Made by a program: the position numbers and the translations under genes. Below, one piece after another: positions 1 through 10,646 of a DNA stretch of 64,000 nt. Source of the stretch: Spisula solida. Lineage: Eukaryota > Mollusca > Bivalvia > Venerida > Mactridae. The notes beneath the pieces were generated by a model. The model saw only the letters and a program-made list of their open reading frames with translations. It was not told the origin of the DNA and searched no databases. Numbering within the stretch: the stretch's first letter is position 1; the number at the start of each line of letters is the position of its first letter. The stretch is from positions 51,734,734 through 51,798,733 of the forward strand of contig OX365946.1 of assembly GCA_947247005.1 (NCBI GenBank). Reading direction: 5' to 3'.

Positions 1-257
1 TCAATTTGAAGCGGCTGGGTTGCTGATACAAAATGGTTTCTCTAGTTTGAATTATCAAACACTACAGTCTTCAGCTAAATGCATTGACCATCTTTTCCAT
101 CACAATGCTGCTTAGGACTTCTGAAAGCTAAAACTACCATGTAGGTATTGCAGCCGTTTTACTGTTAGAACAAGGGCAGTCAGATTAGGCATTCAGCTTT
201 TTGATTGGTGAAACTAATTCATTCAACTTTTCGACAGCTTGGACTTTGGCGGATCAT

Positions 258-344
258 TTACTTGTTCAGTTGGGCATTGTGCCTTGTTTAATGTTTGTTT
301 TCTGTGCGCGGCTGGTTAAGTTGAGTGCTACCTTCCCTGTCTGA
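258..344 (+). repeat. Dispersed repeat, copy 1 of 3
   Basis: Closely matches 52292-52379 (both contain GTTGGGCATTGTGCCTTG and end ...TTCCCTGTCTGA) and partially matches 45555-45609. It lies in the intron just before exon a. Class unknown. Confidence 0.7.
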
Positions 345-373
345 ATTAATTGGTTTATATTCTCTATCTGCAG

Positions 374-522
374 TTGCCAGATCTTGGGTTCCTAGAGTTA
401 CCATCTATGCCGGACACATCACTACGTGGTACAATACCAGATGAATATGCTGCTGGTGGTCTACATATCAAGGTTGTGGTACCCATGGAAACATGGAATA
501 TTCAATTTGATGGAAAATTAAG
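374..522 (+). CDS. AttH-like gene, exon a (first in window)
   Basis: Follows a TATCTGCAG acceptor and ends AG|gtaaac. Phase 0 in, phase 2 out. It encodes 49 residues starting LPDLGFLELP and ending WNIQFDGKLR across the junction. Earlier exons are outside the window. Confidence 0.85.
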
Positions 523-3500
523 GTAAACATGTGTTTGAGAATAAATTTAGTTGTGCATAACTCCATGAAAATTTCTGGAGGCCTGTGGCTGAGTTCCATC
601 TGTGCTTCTGGCCCCAATCTCCCAGAGCATCTCAAGTAGAAATCTCATCTCAAATTGAAATTTTGCTCAAATCAGAGTCAGAATTTCAGATAACTTTAAA
701 GTTCAAGCTCTCTAAAGTTTACTGTAATAAACTAAGAATAAGGTTTTCTGTTTGTGATGCCAATTTTGAGTCCAATCTCCCATGGAAATTATCTTTAAGA
801 AACATGGCAGTATTTGAGATGAGATTTAGCCAAGATTGAGATGTTTCGGTAGATTTGGGCCAGTAGAAAAATATAATTTGTGGCCAAGTGTTTGAATTAC
901 ATGATCTGCTTAATCTGTATAAGATAACATTCTAACAATAAACATTGTCCAGTCTAAACTAGTCTGGCGTGTTTTCAATAATCTATTATTATGTTGATAT
1001 TTTCAGGCAGACATCCACTGGGAAACTATTAGATGTCAAGTTTGATCTGACCTGGAAAGCTAGAACAAAATTCTTTGACTTTGACACTGATTTACATCCC
1101 GACGTTCTCTGTGATGCCATCGCACGTGAATCCTGGTCCCGAGGCTTCTTTGATACCCTTAAGACGTATGAATGAAATTATTTCAGTTTATAGTACGGAG
1201 AATTTGGCATGATCCTGACCTTTATCCATTAATATATTACAAGGTGCTTGCGTTGAATATATAAATTTCCGTGAGCAAATCATGCAATATTGGTCCTGTA
1301 GATTTTTAACTCGACTTTGTGAAGAAAAAAAATAGAGCTATTGACGTGACAGGATCATGTGCGTCTGCACCTGCGTGTGCGTTTGTTAAGTTTATTGTCA
1401 GAGTCATTTTCACAAAGGCTACAAAATGTATCAAAGGTATCAACTTGAAATTCAACATAGTTATTCACCACCACAAGGGGAGTCCATACTGACAAGGCCG
1501 ATAACTCTGTGACCTATATTTATGGAGTTATCTTGCCTTGTTTGGAGTTGGTACATGGAAATAGTGGCACATTTTACCCATAAACTGAATTTTCTGAAAC
1601 ACATTCTAAGCTTTCAACTTGAAAGTCAATACACTTGTGGAATGTGAGGGCCTGCATCTACTGACAAGAGGAAACAAATCTATCCAGTATTTTATAAGAG
1701 CTATTCCCCTTTTCTAACTTAAAATTTTTACACAAAAATGTCAATTTCTCAAAGAATATCAGAGGTATCCACCTGTCAGTGAAACTTGTTCACCATCAAC
1801 ATGGGAGTTCATACTAACCAGGCTGGTTACCATGTGACCTATATATTTTAGTTACCTTCCCTTGTACTCATAGAGCTTCACTCATAGACAAGCAAGAGTA
1901 CCATCAAGTACCAGTACAAGAAAGTCGAGCATCTGGTACTCATAGGCAGTGCTCTTGTTTTATAATGATATTCGTTTCTTGTTATATTTTACCCAGAATA
2001 CATCAGACCCATTATGAGCAGTTTGGTGAAACAACTGGTATCGTACATATAGAAGGACATGAACCAGTTGGTATCAATATACGTGGAGTACGTGACCATT
2101 CATATGGTAAGTGTTACTGTGTATTACTATCTAGTTACAGTACCCTGTGTTAATTTAATCATAAATATTCCTTATGGATCTATATCAGTGTTTATTTTAG
2201 GTTAATTATGAAACAAGTTTTTCCAATCACTCTGTACATCCATCATCAGGTGTTTATGAGATAGAGAGCTTTCCTTTATGCTGAGCATCTAGCAAGGGAG
2301 GGTACCATTTTTATTTTGTCTTTGGTATGACACAACCTGGGATAGAACCCAGGACCTCCCGCCTTGAAGAGAACGCTCTATCACTAGGCTATCGAGGCTA
2401 TTTTTCCTCAGGTGGTCCATTTTTCTCATACACTATATGGGCTTATGCTTTGAAACTTTAAACACTTGTTCATCATCAATACCTAACAATGTCAAGCAAG
2501 ACCCATAACCGTTATTGGACTTAGAAAATTCTTTGGTGAAGTTTTATGTTTTGGTTTACTTTTTCATAAAAAATTAAGCTATTGCTTTGAAACTTGCTAC
2601 ACCTTTCACCATCAATACCTCACTTTTTTAAGCAGGACTCATAACTCTGCCCTACTTTATGCAAGGGTAATGGGCCTTTAGTATATACTAATCTATTTAA
2701 GGTTGATTGTGAAACAAGTTTTTCAAACTTATATTAATCACTCTCGACACCTCATTCCTGATGTTATCCATTGCCACGAGGGTATGAGAGAAGAGAAGCC
2801 AGTTTCCCTTTTATGCTGAGCGTCTAGCAAGGAAATTTCTGGTACCATTTTTATTTCGTCTTTGGTATGACGCGGCCAGGGATCGAACCCGTGACCTCCC
2901 GTACTCAAAGCGAACGCTCAACCACAATGGGCCTTGTTTACAACGACAATGATCAGATTAGCGTCTGCACCCGCAATGCCGTGCTCTTGTTATATCAGAT
3001 ACGAAGGTCACTCAAAAATAAGTGGGAGTTGCTAAGAAGACTGACCCTCCTATAAGTTTCTAATATTACAATATGTTCTCTACATTAGGTATCATAAGGA
3101 ATTGGACACAGTTGTACAGATATTGTATACAGTATGTTCTCTATATTAGGTAACATAAGGAATTGGACACAGTTGTACAGATATTGTATACAGTATGTTC
3201 TCTATATTAGGTAACATAAGGAATTGGACACAGTTGTACATATATTGTATACAATATGTTCTCTTCATTAGGTAACATAAGGAATTGGACACAGTTGTAC
3301 AGATATTGTATACAGTATGCAAGTTTTCAAGATGGAACATATTTATGTATATCAGCCATATCCATGCCAGATACAACATCTAGGTAATTTATGTATATCA
3401 GCCATATCCATGCCAGATACAACATCTAGGTAATGTTAAAGTCTAGGTCCCACTGAGGAATTCCACATCAGCGATGTTCTCCCTATTTCTTCCGATACCA

Positions 3501-6500
3501 CCCGATTCACCACAATTCCGTCAATATCACAAACTGTCTCATGACTTCCCCGTAGCATCCCCTAGACGACGAGGAACCTGTTCCCGATGTCCTGAATGCT
3601 CATTAATTTCAATTGGGAGTACATCGCCAAGGCAAAAAATGCTCAATGGGACCTAGGCTTTATATATACCGATATATAGCTAAACTTTAAATGTGTTGAA
3701 CTCATGCAAATTCTCGGATTCTAAGAGCTTTGATATTTGGTGTGAAGTGTTTGATCATCATAACTAACAGGCATGAGATCTGGAGGATGTCACATTGAAG
3801 TTTTGTACCTGGTACATAACAGGTATGTTACAAGTATGAAACGTTTCGTACCTGGTACATAACAGGTATGTTACAAGTATGAAACGTTTCGTACCTGGTA
3901 CGTAACAGGTACGAAACGTGCGCCATGTGATTCTTAGTTGAACGCAGGACAGGTAGAAGTTATGATAGAGTTATTGACAGAGCCGTGCACATGAATTATC
4001 GTTTTGATTGGATAAATAATCAAACTCATTAATCCATTTTAGCACACATAGGAGAATTTGTGTCTCCTAGACTCATACAAACTGAACTAAATATCTTCTA
4101 AAGTCTCGCACAGAGATAAGTTACTGATTATTGATAAATGTCATTAAATGTTTCTTTGATTATTTATTGGTTTTCCTATTTCCTAAATGGATTCAACTGA
4201 AAGGTCATAGTTCAGTAAGTTTACAGGTTATAATTTGTCATCAACTTTTACAGGCTACATTGTGGATTTATTTTCTACCCAGATGGGAAAATGGACCCTG
4301 TTTCCTGGCATGACCTTGAATTTCATGTACATGGTGATGATGGGACTCCAAGTAACAATTTTGAGATCAACTTTAAAGCAGGTGTGTTAATTTGCATTCT
4401 TTAAAAGAGAATAAATGTGATATATGGTAATCTATTGAAATTGTTTCTGGATTTTTATCCTACGCAGTCAGGTTTGGTGCGTGAAGACTTCACACTATTT
4501 TTAGTTCATCTAAAAACTTATTCCCATCCTTGTTGGCCAAGTGGTTTAATAGAAGTTTGCATAGTCGATCCCAGGCCACAACATACCAAAGGCATTAAAA
4601 GGGTTACACATACAGCTCCATTGCTTAACACTTAGCACACATGTGTAGTCAGGGAACTGCTGGTTGGCCCAGTAATGTGACTGGGTAGTCTCTGTATTAT
4701 TAAAATACTATTCTGTAGGATTTTAAACATTGTTTTAAAAATTCCGTTACAATCATATATCCCCAGCATGTATGGGTAAAAGTTGTCATGATTGTTCAGG
4801 ATTTCAGGATTTTCCTAATTTCTACATTTTACCCATGAGCCTGTGTCTGTAGTAAATTTTGAAAGAGCTATTTGTAAAGTTCACTTATTACCCTAAGCTT
4901 TGAGGGTTATTGAATACATCAAGGGATTTGGGGAGGAGCACATGACCACGTATCAATGCCTGGTTGGCTAATGTTTCAGTCTGGCTTAAGGTGCGTCTAG
5001 ACAGTACATTTTGGTGTATTAATTTTGACCTGTAGAACACTTCTACATCACATTTTCTGGAGATGTATAACTCTGTTATTTACAAGTGTTTGGGGGAAAT
5101 ATCATGTGCTTCTTAAGTTGTTGTTGTTAAAGGCTATAAAGCCCAAGTATCTGTCGCTAGTACGGTCTTAGCAAGTAAGGTTTCTGATAATGTCACACAG
5201 GTACCTTTTCAATACATTTTAGAGTGAAGCTTGATAATTGTAATTGTATAATCTGTCCTATTACAGGTGTAAATATATCACAGTCAATTGTCTCCCTTGT
5301 TTACATATTTACAACTTACCTCCCTTGTAGAACAAAAAAGGGAGACAATCTCTGGTGTAATATATTACAAACAATTGTCTCCCTTGTTTACATCTTTACA
5401 ACTTACCTCCCTCGTAGAACAAAAAAGGGAGACAATCTCTGGTGTAATATATTACAGACAATTGTCTCCCTTGTTTACATATTTACAACTTACCTCCCTT
5501 GTAGAATAAAAAGGGAGACAATCTCTGGTGTAATTAACATGTGAAATCTACTGTAAATGACCTGTTATAATAGGAAAGATAATGTTTGTATACAGAGGTA
5601 TTCATATGCAAATGTGCCCACCAGCTAGATATTGGTAAATAGCAGGTTTGTACTGTTCATTCATCCAATAGATTGCCAGTGGGCATTTTGCATATGAATA
5701 CAGCATGGAATTTTTATGTAGTTGATCTCCCCTGTACTTTCTGTATTTGTTTTGTCAGGTGGAGACTTGCACCGGCTGAAAGTTGAGGTACTAGATACAC
5801 GGCAGTTTTATATCGGCGACGGTCGAGATGCTAAAATATTTGAGAGGTATACACGATACTATCTTGATGGGATGGAGGGATACGGATTGAGTGAATGGGA
5901 GTATAGGTTAGTGATACTTATATACCGTCAAACATCAATTCTAACACGACCTTCGTGATTAATTCCTATGCATATGAACTCTAAACCATGATCTATTCAC
6001 TGGTATATCACGCTAAACTGCAATCTATTTTCTAAATAAAGGCCACAATTTTCAGGTCCATTTTCAATATTAAATGCTGTATTTTACTTCATCAGTATGT
6101 CCAACTTAATGACGAAACCAATTTTCAAGGGTCTCAAGAGTGGTCATATCATAATCAAGGTTTCAATGTTCTGTCTAAATAAATATACAATTAGTGACTA
6201 ACTTACCCTTAATATATTGCAAATTCACTGTAACACAAATTCCTGGCGATTGGTATATATAACGGTTGGTAGTCCAATACCTTTACACCTAGAGCTTTGA
6301 TATTTGGCATGTAGCATTGTCTAATGATCCTTTTTCATGATTGTACAAGTCGAGTGTTTCATAAAAACACATGGCCATCAGCGTGGGAGCTTTTTTCCCT
6401 ATATCGCTGGCTTAGAATTAGAAGGTCATGAGTACAAAATAAATATTTTGAGAAAACAAGAAAAAACTGTCTGAAAACTACTCTTTTCCAATATCAGTTT

Positions 6501-6824
6501 GGTCAACATGACCACTTCCGATTTTCACGAAAAAGGCTCATATGAAGCGCCTTGTGATGCAGATTTCAAATATGCATGAGTCTTATCAGGTCTTACAATC
6601 TTATAATTCTAAGCCAGCAATATGTGTGTAGTGGAAATAATGATAATTTCAAAACCAGTTCATGACTGAGGTCACAGCTATTCCCAACTTTCTTAAGAGT
6701 GTAAAATTATCCTAAATAATAAATATTGATGTTTCGTCTCATAAAACTTATTTTTCTATTGTGATATTTTTTCAGGAACACTGATGGTACAGAGCCACAG
6801 AACAACATGGGGTTAAACTGCTAA
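374..6824 (+). CDS. AttH/CrtC-like (lipocalin-type) domain protein, 3' seven exons, 5' partial
   Basis: Join of 374..522, 1007..1165, 1997..2106, 3272..3383, 4254..4381, 5759..5906, 6776..6824. All six introns have GT/AG ends and the phases match throughout, giving 855 nt: 284 residues plus TAA. Visible motifs in partial numbering: RGTIPDEYAAGGLHIK near residue 18, a Trp/Phe/Asp-rich segment (DLTWKARTKFFDFDTDLHPD) near 57, GVRDHSYG near 133, FIFYPDGKMDPVSWHDLEF near 180, and GYGLSEWEY near 260. RDHS(W/Y)G...W and a C-terminal GYG..E are what I recall of AttH/hydroxyneurosporene-synthase-like beta-barrel proteins (DUF7064/7065 type). In invertebrates these also occur fused to PEP-synthase/PigC-like phosphotransferase parts. 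Enzymatic role and substrate are unknown. The 5' exons lie outside the window, so full length and any N-terminal domain cannot be judged. The exon chain is strong evidence for a real gene; the family name is tentative. Confidence 0.85.
610..861 (+). mobile_element. MITE family A, copy 1
   Basis: About 250 bp. The start (GGCCCCAATCTCCCAGAGCA) and end are inverted repeats of each other over roughly 25 bp. A homologous element in the same orientation is at 53433-53690, with shared ends and a shared interior (AATAAACT.AGAATAA). The 84-codon open frame across it is incidental. Confidence 0.75.
1007..1165 (+). CDS. AttH-like gene, exon b
   Basis: Acceptor ATTTTCAG, donor AC|gtatga. Phase 2 in, phase 2 out. 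Encodes the QTSTGKLLDVKFDLTWKAR strand region and the helical LCDAIARESWSRGFFDTLKT segment. Confidence 0.85.
1430..1865 (+). repeat. Two diverged copies of a dispersed repeat
   Basis: Segments at about 1430-1560 and 1770-1865 are alike: both contain GGGAGT(C/T)CATACT and GTGACCTATAT. They lie in the intron between exons b and c. Nearby, 1190-1300 resembles 51900-52010 (GATCCTGAC..., GAGCAAATC.TGCA.TAT.GGTCCT). Confidence 0.5.
1997..2106 (+). CDS. AttH-like gene, exon c
   Basis: Acceptor TTTTACCCAG, donor TG|gtaagt. Encodes IHQTHYEQFGETTG and the conserved GVRDHSYG motif. It leaves phase 1, which only the exon at 3272 accepts correctly. Confidence 0.85.
2195..2402 (-). mobile_element. tRNA-headed SINE, copy 1
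   Basis: On the minus strand it begins with a tRNA-like head: A-box-like CCTAGTGATAGAGCG and B-box GGGTTCTATCCC. A body follows (CATACCAAAGAC, AATGGTACC, TGCTAGATGCTCAGCATAAA) shared with the element at 2675-2942. Both lie in the same intron and orientation. Confidence 0.7.
2675..2942 (-). mobile_element. tRNA-headed SINE, copy 2
   Basis: The minus strand shows GGTTGAGCGTTCGC (A box) and GGGTTCGATCCC (B box), then the same body as 2195-2402. Its tail (CTCGTGGC..TGGATAACATCAGGAATGAG in part) is matched closely by 49830-49945 on the plus strand. This is a SINE, not a functional tRNA: the fold is incomplete and the body is transposed. Confidence 0.75.
3064..3332 (+). repeat. 61-bp tandem repeat containing a splice acceptor and exon start
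   Basis: Exact 61-bp spacing of the acceptor boundary at 3089, 3150, 3211 and 3272. Each unit holds TTCTCT(A/T)(C/T)ATTAG followed by GTAACATAAGGAATTGGACA (first copy GTATCATAAGG). Only the last copy continues into the rest of exon d. 61 is not a multiple of three. Confidence 0.9.
3272..3383 (+). CDS. AttH-like gene, exon d (junction-duplicated exon)
   Basis: Encodes NIRNWTQLYRYCIQYASFQD and GTYLCISAISMPDTTS, joining RDHSYG to LHCGFIFYPDG. Acceptor TTCATTAG, donor AG|gtaatt. Phase 1 in, phase 2 out, so 112 nt fits both neighbours. Three additional copies of its acceptor plus first ~46 nt lie upstream in a 61-bp tandem array. One additional copy of its last 46 nt with the donor lies downstream. 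Starting at an upstream acceptor, or ending at the downstream donor, runs into AGG-TAA stops, so these ends are the coding ones. Confidence 0.8.
3338..3429 (+). repeat. 46-bp duplication containing the exon d donor
   Basis: The exon end and donor (CAGATACAACATCTAG|gtaat) occur at 3383 and again 46 bp later at 3429. Use of the second donor would add AGG-TAA, a stop. Confidence 0.85.
3805..3956 (+). mobile_element. Palindromic MITE with 43-bp internal tandem repeat
   Basis: GTACCTGGTAC palindromes recur at 3805, 3848 and 3891, a 43-bp period. The right end (GTACGAAACGTGCG... then AGTTGAACGCAGGA) matches the right half of the element at 13862-13991. The left end is diverged. Confidence 0.65.
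4254..4381 (+). CDS. AttH-like gene, exon e
   Basis: Acceptor CTTTTACAG, donor AG|gtgtgt, 128 nt. Read in phase 2 it gives LHCGFIFYPDGKMDPVSWHD then LEFHVHGDDGTPSNNFEINF. The other frames do not connect to both neighbouring exons. Confidence 0.85.
4525..4595 (+). repeat. Degenerate tRNA/SINE-like remnant
   Basis: TTGGCCAAGTGGTTTAATAG resembles an A-box region and AGTCGATCCCAGG a B box, in the intron after exon e. It is too degenerate to be a tRNA gene. Confidence 0.35.
5285..5535 (+). repeat. 87-bp tandem repeat, three copies, each with an inverted repeat
   Basis: Unit starts at 5285, 5372 and 5459. Each begins CAATTGTCTCCCTTG and carries the complement AAGGGAGACAAT about 45 bp later, so each unit can fold into a hairpin. 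Because 87 is 29 codons, two frames stay open across the array (106 and 73 codons); these are by-products of the repeat. Confidence 0.9.
5599..5700 (+). mobile_element. 102-bp MITE with ~22-bp terminal inverted repeats
   Basis: TATTCATATGCAAATGTGCC at the left is mirrored by ...GGGCATTTTGCATATGAATA at the right. It sits 58 bp upstream of exon f. Confidence 0.7.
5759..5906 (+). CDS. AttH-like gene, exon f
   Basis: Acceptor TTTTGTCAG, donor AG|gttagt, 148 nt. Encodes GGDLHRLKVEVLDTRQFYIG and then GRDAKIFERYTRYYLDGMEG. It ends in the family-like GYGLSEWEYR. Confidence 0.85.
5907..6775 (+). other. Intron between exons f and g
   Basis: Holds decayed mollusc-style repeats, for example GAGCTTTGATATTTGGCATG at about 6293, which is similar to 3725-3750. 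No coding signal. Confidence 0.4.
6776..6824 (+). CDS. AttH-like gene, last coding exon
   Basis: Acceptor TATTTTTTCAG. Encodes NTDGTEPQNNMGLNC followed by TAA at 6822-6824. Confidence 0.82.
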
Positions 6825-8598
6825 ACAGAATTCTCCACGCAATATACCCTGTACATGTTTACAGATTAATTATATTTGGAACTAATAGACTTGTGGCGTA
6901 CATTGGACCAAAAACATATCTTACTGTGATAATTATTAACATTTTATAATAGTATTATATATTTATTAACATGATATTTTACATGCTTGTGAAGTTATGT
7001 AGTGAAGAACTGTTAGCTAACAAATTGTTTCGGGTGATTTAAATTCGCGGTATTAACGCACGTTTCATGAAATATCCGAGAAGATGTTCCAAACTTGAAA
7101 AACATGAAAATGTCTCATTACATACAAACAATTCTGTATATAATGCCCCCTTTTAAAGAGGCTGGGGTATATTGATTTGAATATGTTGATCTTTAGATCG
7201 GTATACATCCCTAAACTTGGTATGCAGGTTGGTCACCAGTAAGTGACCCCTATTAAGTTTGTGGTCAAGTTCATCATGACCTTGAACATAAATTACAAGG
7301 TGGCTGCCATAGGGGTATGGCTGTTTTACATACATCTCTTGTTCATGTTGATAATCTTATGCACCAGTCAATTGAAACCACAGCCCCCAACTTCGGGGAA
7401 GGGTGGGGGATAGCAGGGGAACAGTCCTGTGCTTTTACCTTTACGATGACCCTGCGTTGCTTTGTGAGTTCGGGGATTTATTTTGCACCAAAATAGCGGG
7501 GAAATATAGCTGTGACTATACCCGTGAGGTATAGTGCGGGGCAATTTGCGGGGGTTTTACCATCTGTATGGCCCTGGGGGCACGGATTTTACCTGGAGTT
7601 CGAAAAGGCAATAGTAAAAATTCCTGATTTTCCCCGGTTCGGGGGGTCGTGGTTTCACTTGACTGGTGCATTACACTCTGTCACTGTGCTTGTAGTGGAA
7701 TTGATTCTACGGTAAATATAAACATACAAGTTGTGCCGTATATTTGTGTAAGTGCGGGGTTGTAGTTTATATCGATAAAAAGAAATTCAACAGAATATTT
7801 AACATCATGTAATCCAATGCCTAGAAGGCTACTAACTATACTATTAACTAGATTTATATTCGTTCACTATAGAACAAACCATATTGTTAATGCAGCTATG
7901 ATGTACAAACTTAATCAGTAGCAAAATAATGAGATTTGTATTGAGGAAGGGGAACTACTCTTACAGCTTCAGTATGTTTAGGTTGTCTCCCTTGTACTGC
8001 TGAGCGCCATTATTCTAACAATCGGATAAAACCAGAATTTAACGACAGCCAATAAGCTTCGTAGCAGGTGTCTATATACATTTTTTTACAACATTTAAAA
8101 ACATGAAAAACGAATAAAATTATTGCACATTATCATTAAACATCTTTGTTTGAGGTCAAGTTCGGATCAATCTGAACACCTAACACAATGTTTGGCAAAT
8201 AATTTGGTAATTCCCGAAACAGGTACACTATAATGTTGATACAGTGAATGATGCCAAGGCTTTTTGTCCCTGTACAGTTGGAACCAGCACTGTAAGGTGC
8301 TATCCCCAGGGTAAATTTCTTTAAAGTAGGTCTAATGTAGTTATCCTTGCCACCGGAAATCCATATGGGCGAGGCCCCCAGAAGAGGCTAGTCACTTTTA
8401 GTTTTGGGGGGATAGTGCATGATACGAAGATGCCCCAGTTCCAGAAGCATCCCTGGTTCTTTTTCGTGCCGATGTAAAGCATCGTACACAGGACCTCGCT
8501 TAACGTCTCGTCCAAAGACTGTTAGTAATTTTAGTTATGTTAGGTGGGAAACACTGAAAGGCATTTCGGTTTTTGACCCTCTGGAGTAGGGATAATAT
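6825..8598 (+). other. 3' flank of the AttH-like gene; UTR end not fixed
   Basis: No coding signal. The nearest canonical AATAAA on the plus strand that I see is at 8113-8118, so the 3' UTR could be about 1.3 kb; a closer variant signal is equally possible. Position 7190-7335 is a mollusc-type dispersed repeat resembling 14110-14240. Position 7380-7700 is unusually GC-rich (many GGGG/CCCC runs). On the minus strand, 8340-8520 resembles a common invertebrate repeat (GGACGAGACGTTAAGCGAGG). The 60-70 codon open frames here look like chance. Confidence 0.4.
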
Positions 8599-8943
8599 CG
8601 TCCCTTTGGCGCAACAAGGTTGTATCTCACATTTTTGTCAAAATGACTTTTTTGCATAAAATGATTAAGAATCCATAAATACATATTGCTATTTAAATTT
8701 GAAATCTAAATTCAAATTCTAACCCCTTAAAAATGATAGTTGGCAAAAGGTTGTATCTCATATTGACATGATTTGTTTGGCGCAACAAGGTTGTATCTCA
8801 AATATTTTACTTACATTTAGGTGGGATACTTTAGTGAAACATGTTTGTATCTCTTTTAAGAGTACTGTAAATGTAATTTAAAGTTAATAGTTAGATGTGC
8901 AACATACATTATAATAAATGTATTATAAAATTATTAATTATTA

Positions 8944-9330
8944 GGGCCTGCAAATTTTTTTTTGCGTGCCCTATAGTAATCACCCTGTCCGTCTGTCCAC
9001 ATTTTTCAAGTTTTTTCTTAATAACTTGAAAACCATTATAGGTATTGACTTCAAACTTCAAACATAAGCTCACAACAACAGTCCGCTATTTAATGGCAAG
9101 TTACATTACTCTCGCTACTATATTGGAAGAGTTATGGCCCTTTGTAAAATTCAAATTTTCATCAATTTTCACCTTTTTTCTTGATATCTTGAAAACCATT
9201 GAAGATATCAACTTTAAATTTTAAACATAAGCTCACAACAACAAAATACTATTTTATGGCTAGTAACATTACTCTAGCTATATTATTGGAAGAATTATGA
9301 CCCTTCGTTAAATTCAAATTAGATATTCAA
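8944..9330 (+). repeat. Duplicated dispersed repeat
   Basis: Two similar segments, about 9005-9150 and 9178-9320, share AACTTGAAAACCATT..., ACATAAGCTCACAACAACA and TTACTCT.GCTA..ATATTGGAAGA. A third degenerate stretch continues to about 9620. Preceded by CCCTGTCCGTCTGTCC, a common molluscan repeat boundary. Confidence 0.6.
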
Positions 9331-10646
9331 ATGAAATTTGCTATAATTATTGCCAGTGATAATACGCATATCTTTAGCAAAGGGCAACAACTCTTGCTTT
9401 GATATATTTTGACTTATGTCCCTTTTTAGCTTCAAAAACTTTAAGATTAGTCAAAGTTTAAAAATGGTTCAAGATATTAAATGAAACTTGCTATACTTAC
9501 TGATATTGACTACGACAATAAGTACACGTATGTGGAGCAAAAACAATACACACATTTTTAGCAAAGGGCGACAACTCTTTAAAACTTTAATAATTTTTGA
9601 CTGATTCCCCTTAACACTAGAACACAAAAAAACCCAGATTAATGTAGTTCTGTTTTGTGTATTTCCATATTGCAAACAATATTGGCCAATCAGGAACAGG
9701 ATAATGTCAGTGAAACCAATGTCATGATTTCATTAATTCAGTGTGCAATTTTAGTCTGTCAAAGATAATTCCAAACTTTATAAAAGTCAAAGTTCATCAT
9801 GGTTTCTATGTAGGAAATTAAATCTGCGCTTGTCAAACAGTTTTTATTGAATTTTAGAAGGGAGTGAATTACTTTATTTCAGGCATCAACACATGAAAGT
9901 TTGAGATCTGACTTTGTTATTGTGTCTTAGTACAGAAACTTATAGTGCTGATAATTATGCAACCCCACTATACTCCTACACTCTTCCCCTCCCCCCTCTT
10001 ACATGCTACCACAGGGCCCTGTTCACGACAGTGATAATTCTAGTATTATCTAAAATCTGGCTGAAAAATATCTCGGTAATGCACATTACTAGTATAACAT
10101 GATGTCACTACTAAGCTACTATGACGTAAGTGACTAGTTCTGATCCAAAGCATTTTGGTATACAGCAACAGAACCATCAAATTGTGATTATTTATGCAAA
10201 TACATATTTTGTATTATTGCAAGAGAATTAAAATGCAAACTCTAGTTTTTTATTTCATCAATCTTTTATATTTAATATATTTATAGTCAAATGTCAATAC
10301 ATTATTTATGCAATATGTTCATCTCTATTCTAACATGACTACAACTTATATAGACAAAGAGCAAGAATAGCGTTGTTTAACGTTTCATATACCGATGGAA
10401 GTGATGTCACATCATTTTTATAACATCATCCAATCATGTTTGAATTGAAGTAAAATATTTTAAAGCCGTATTTTACCTTTTGTTTAACAACAGTTTGTCT
10501 TTCTGGCGCTTTCGTATTAACCACTCAACATTTCAGCCTTCATGGCTAATTTCCTACACATCAGGATTTTAAACCATTGTAATACAGCCGGTATACCATG
10601 ATTTTTCATATATATCATTTCTTAAACATAAGTTATGTCAAACTGT

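Noticed and set aside
2867..2935. tRNA gene suggested by GGTTCGATCCC
   Set aside because: The acceptor stem does not close and the sequence continues into a SINE body shared with other loci. The same applies to 12029-12095 and 33730-33800.
3089..3271. Using the upstream acceptors to extend exon d in coding sequence
   Set aside because: Each 61-bp read-through ends in TAA at the next unit junction.
5224..5544. 106-codon and 73-codon open frames with repeated peptides
   Set aside because: They are made by an 87-bp tandem repeat whose length is divisible by three; no splice context or domain.
7512..7715. 67-codon frame in the GC-rich stretch
   Set aside because: No family, no splice context and unlike the neighbouring gene; probably chance in GC-rich sequence.
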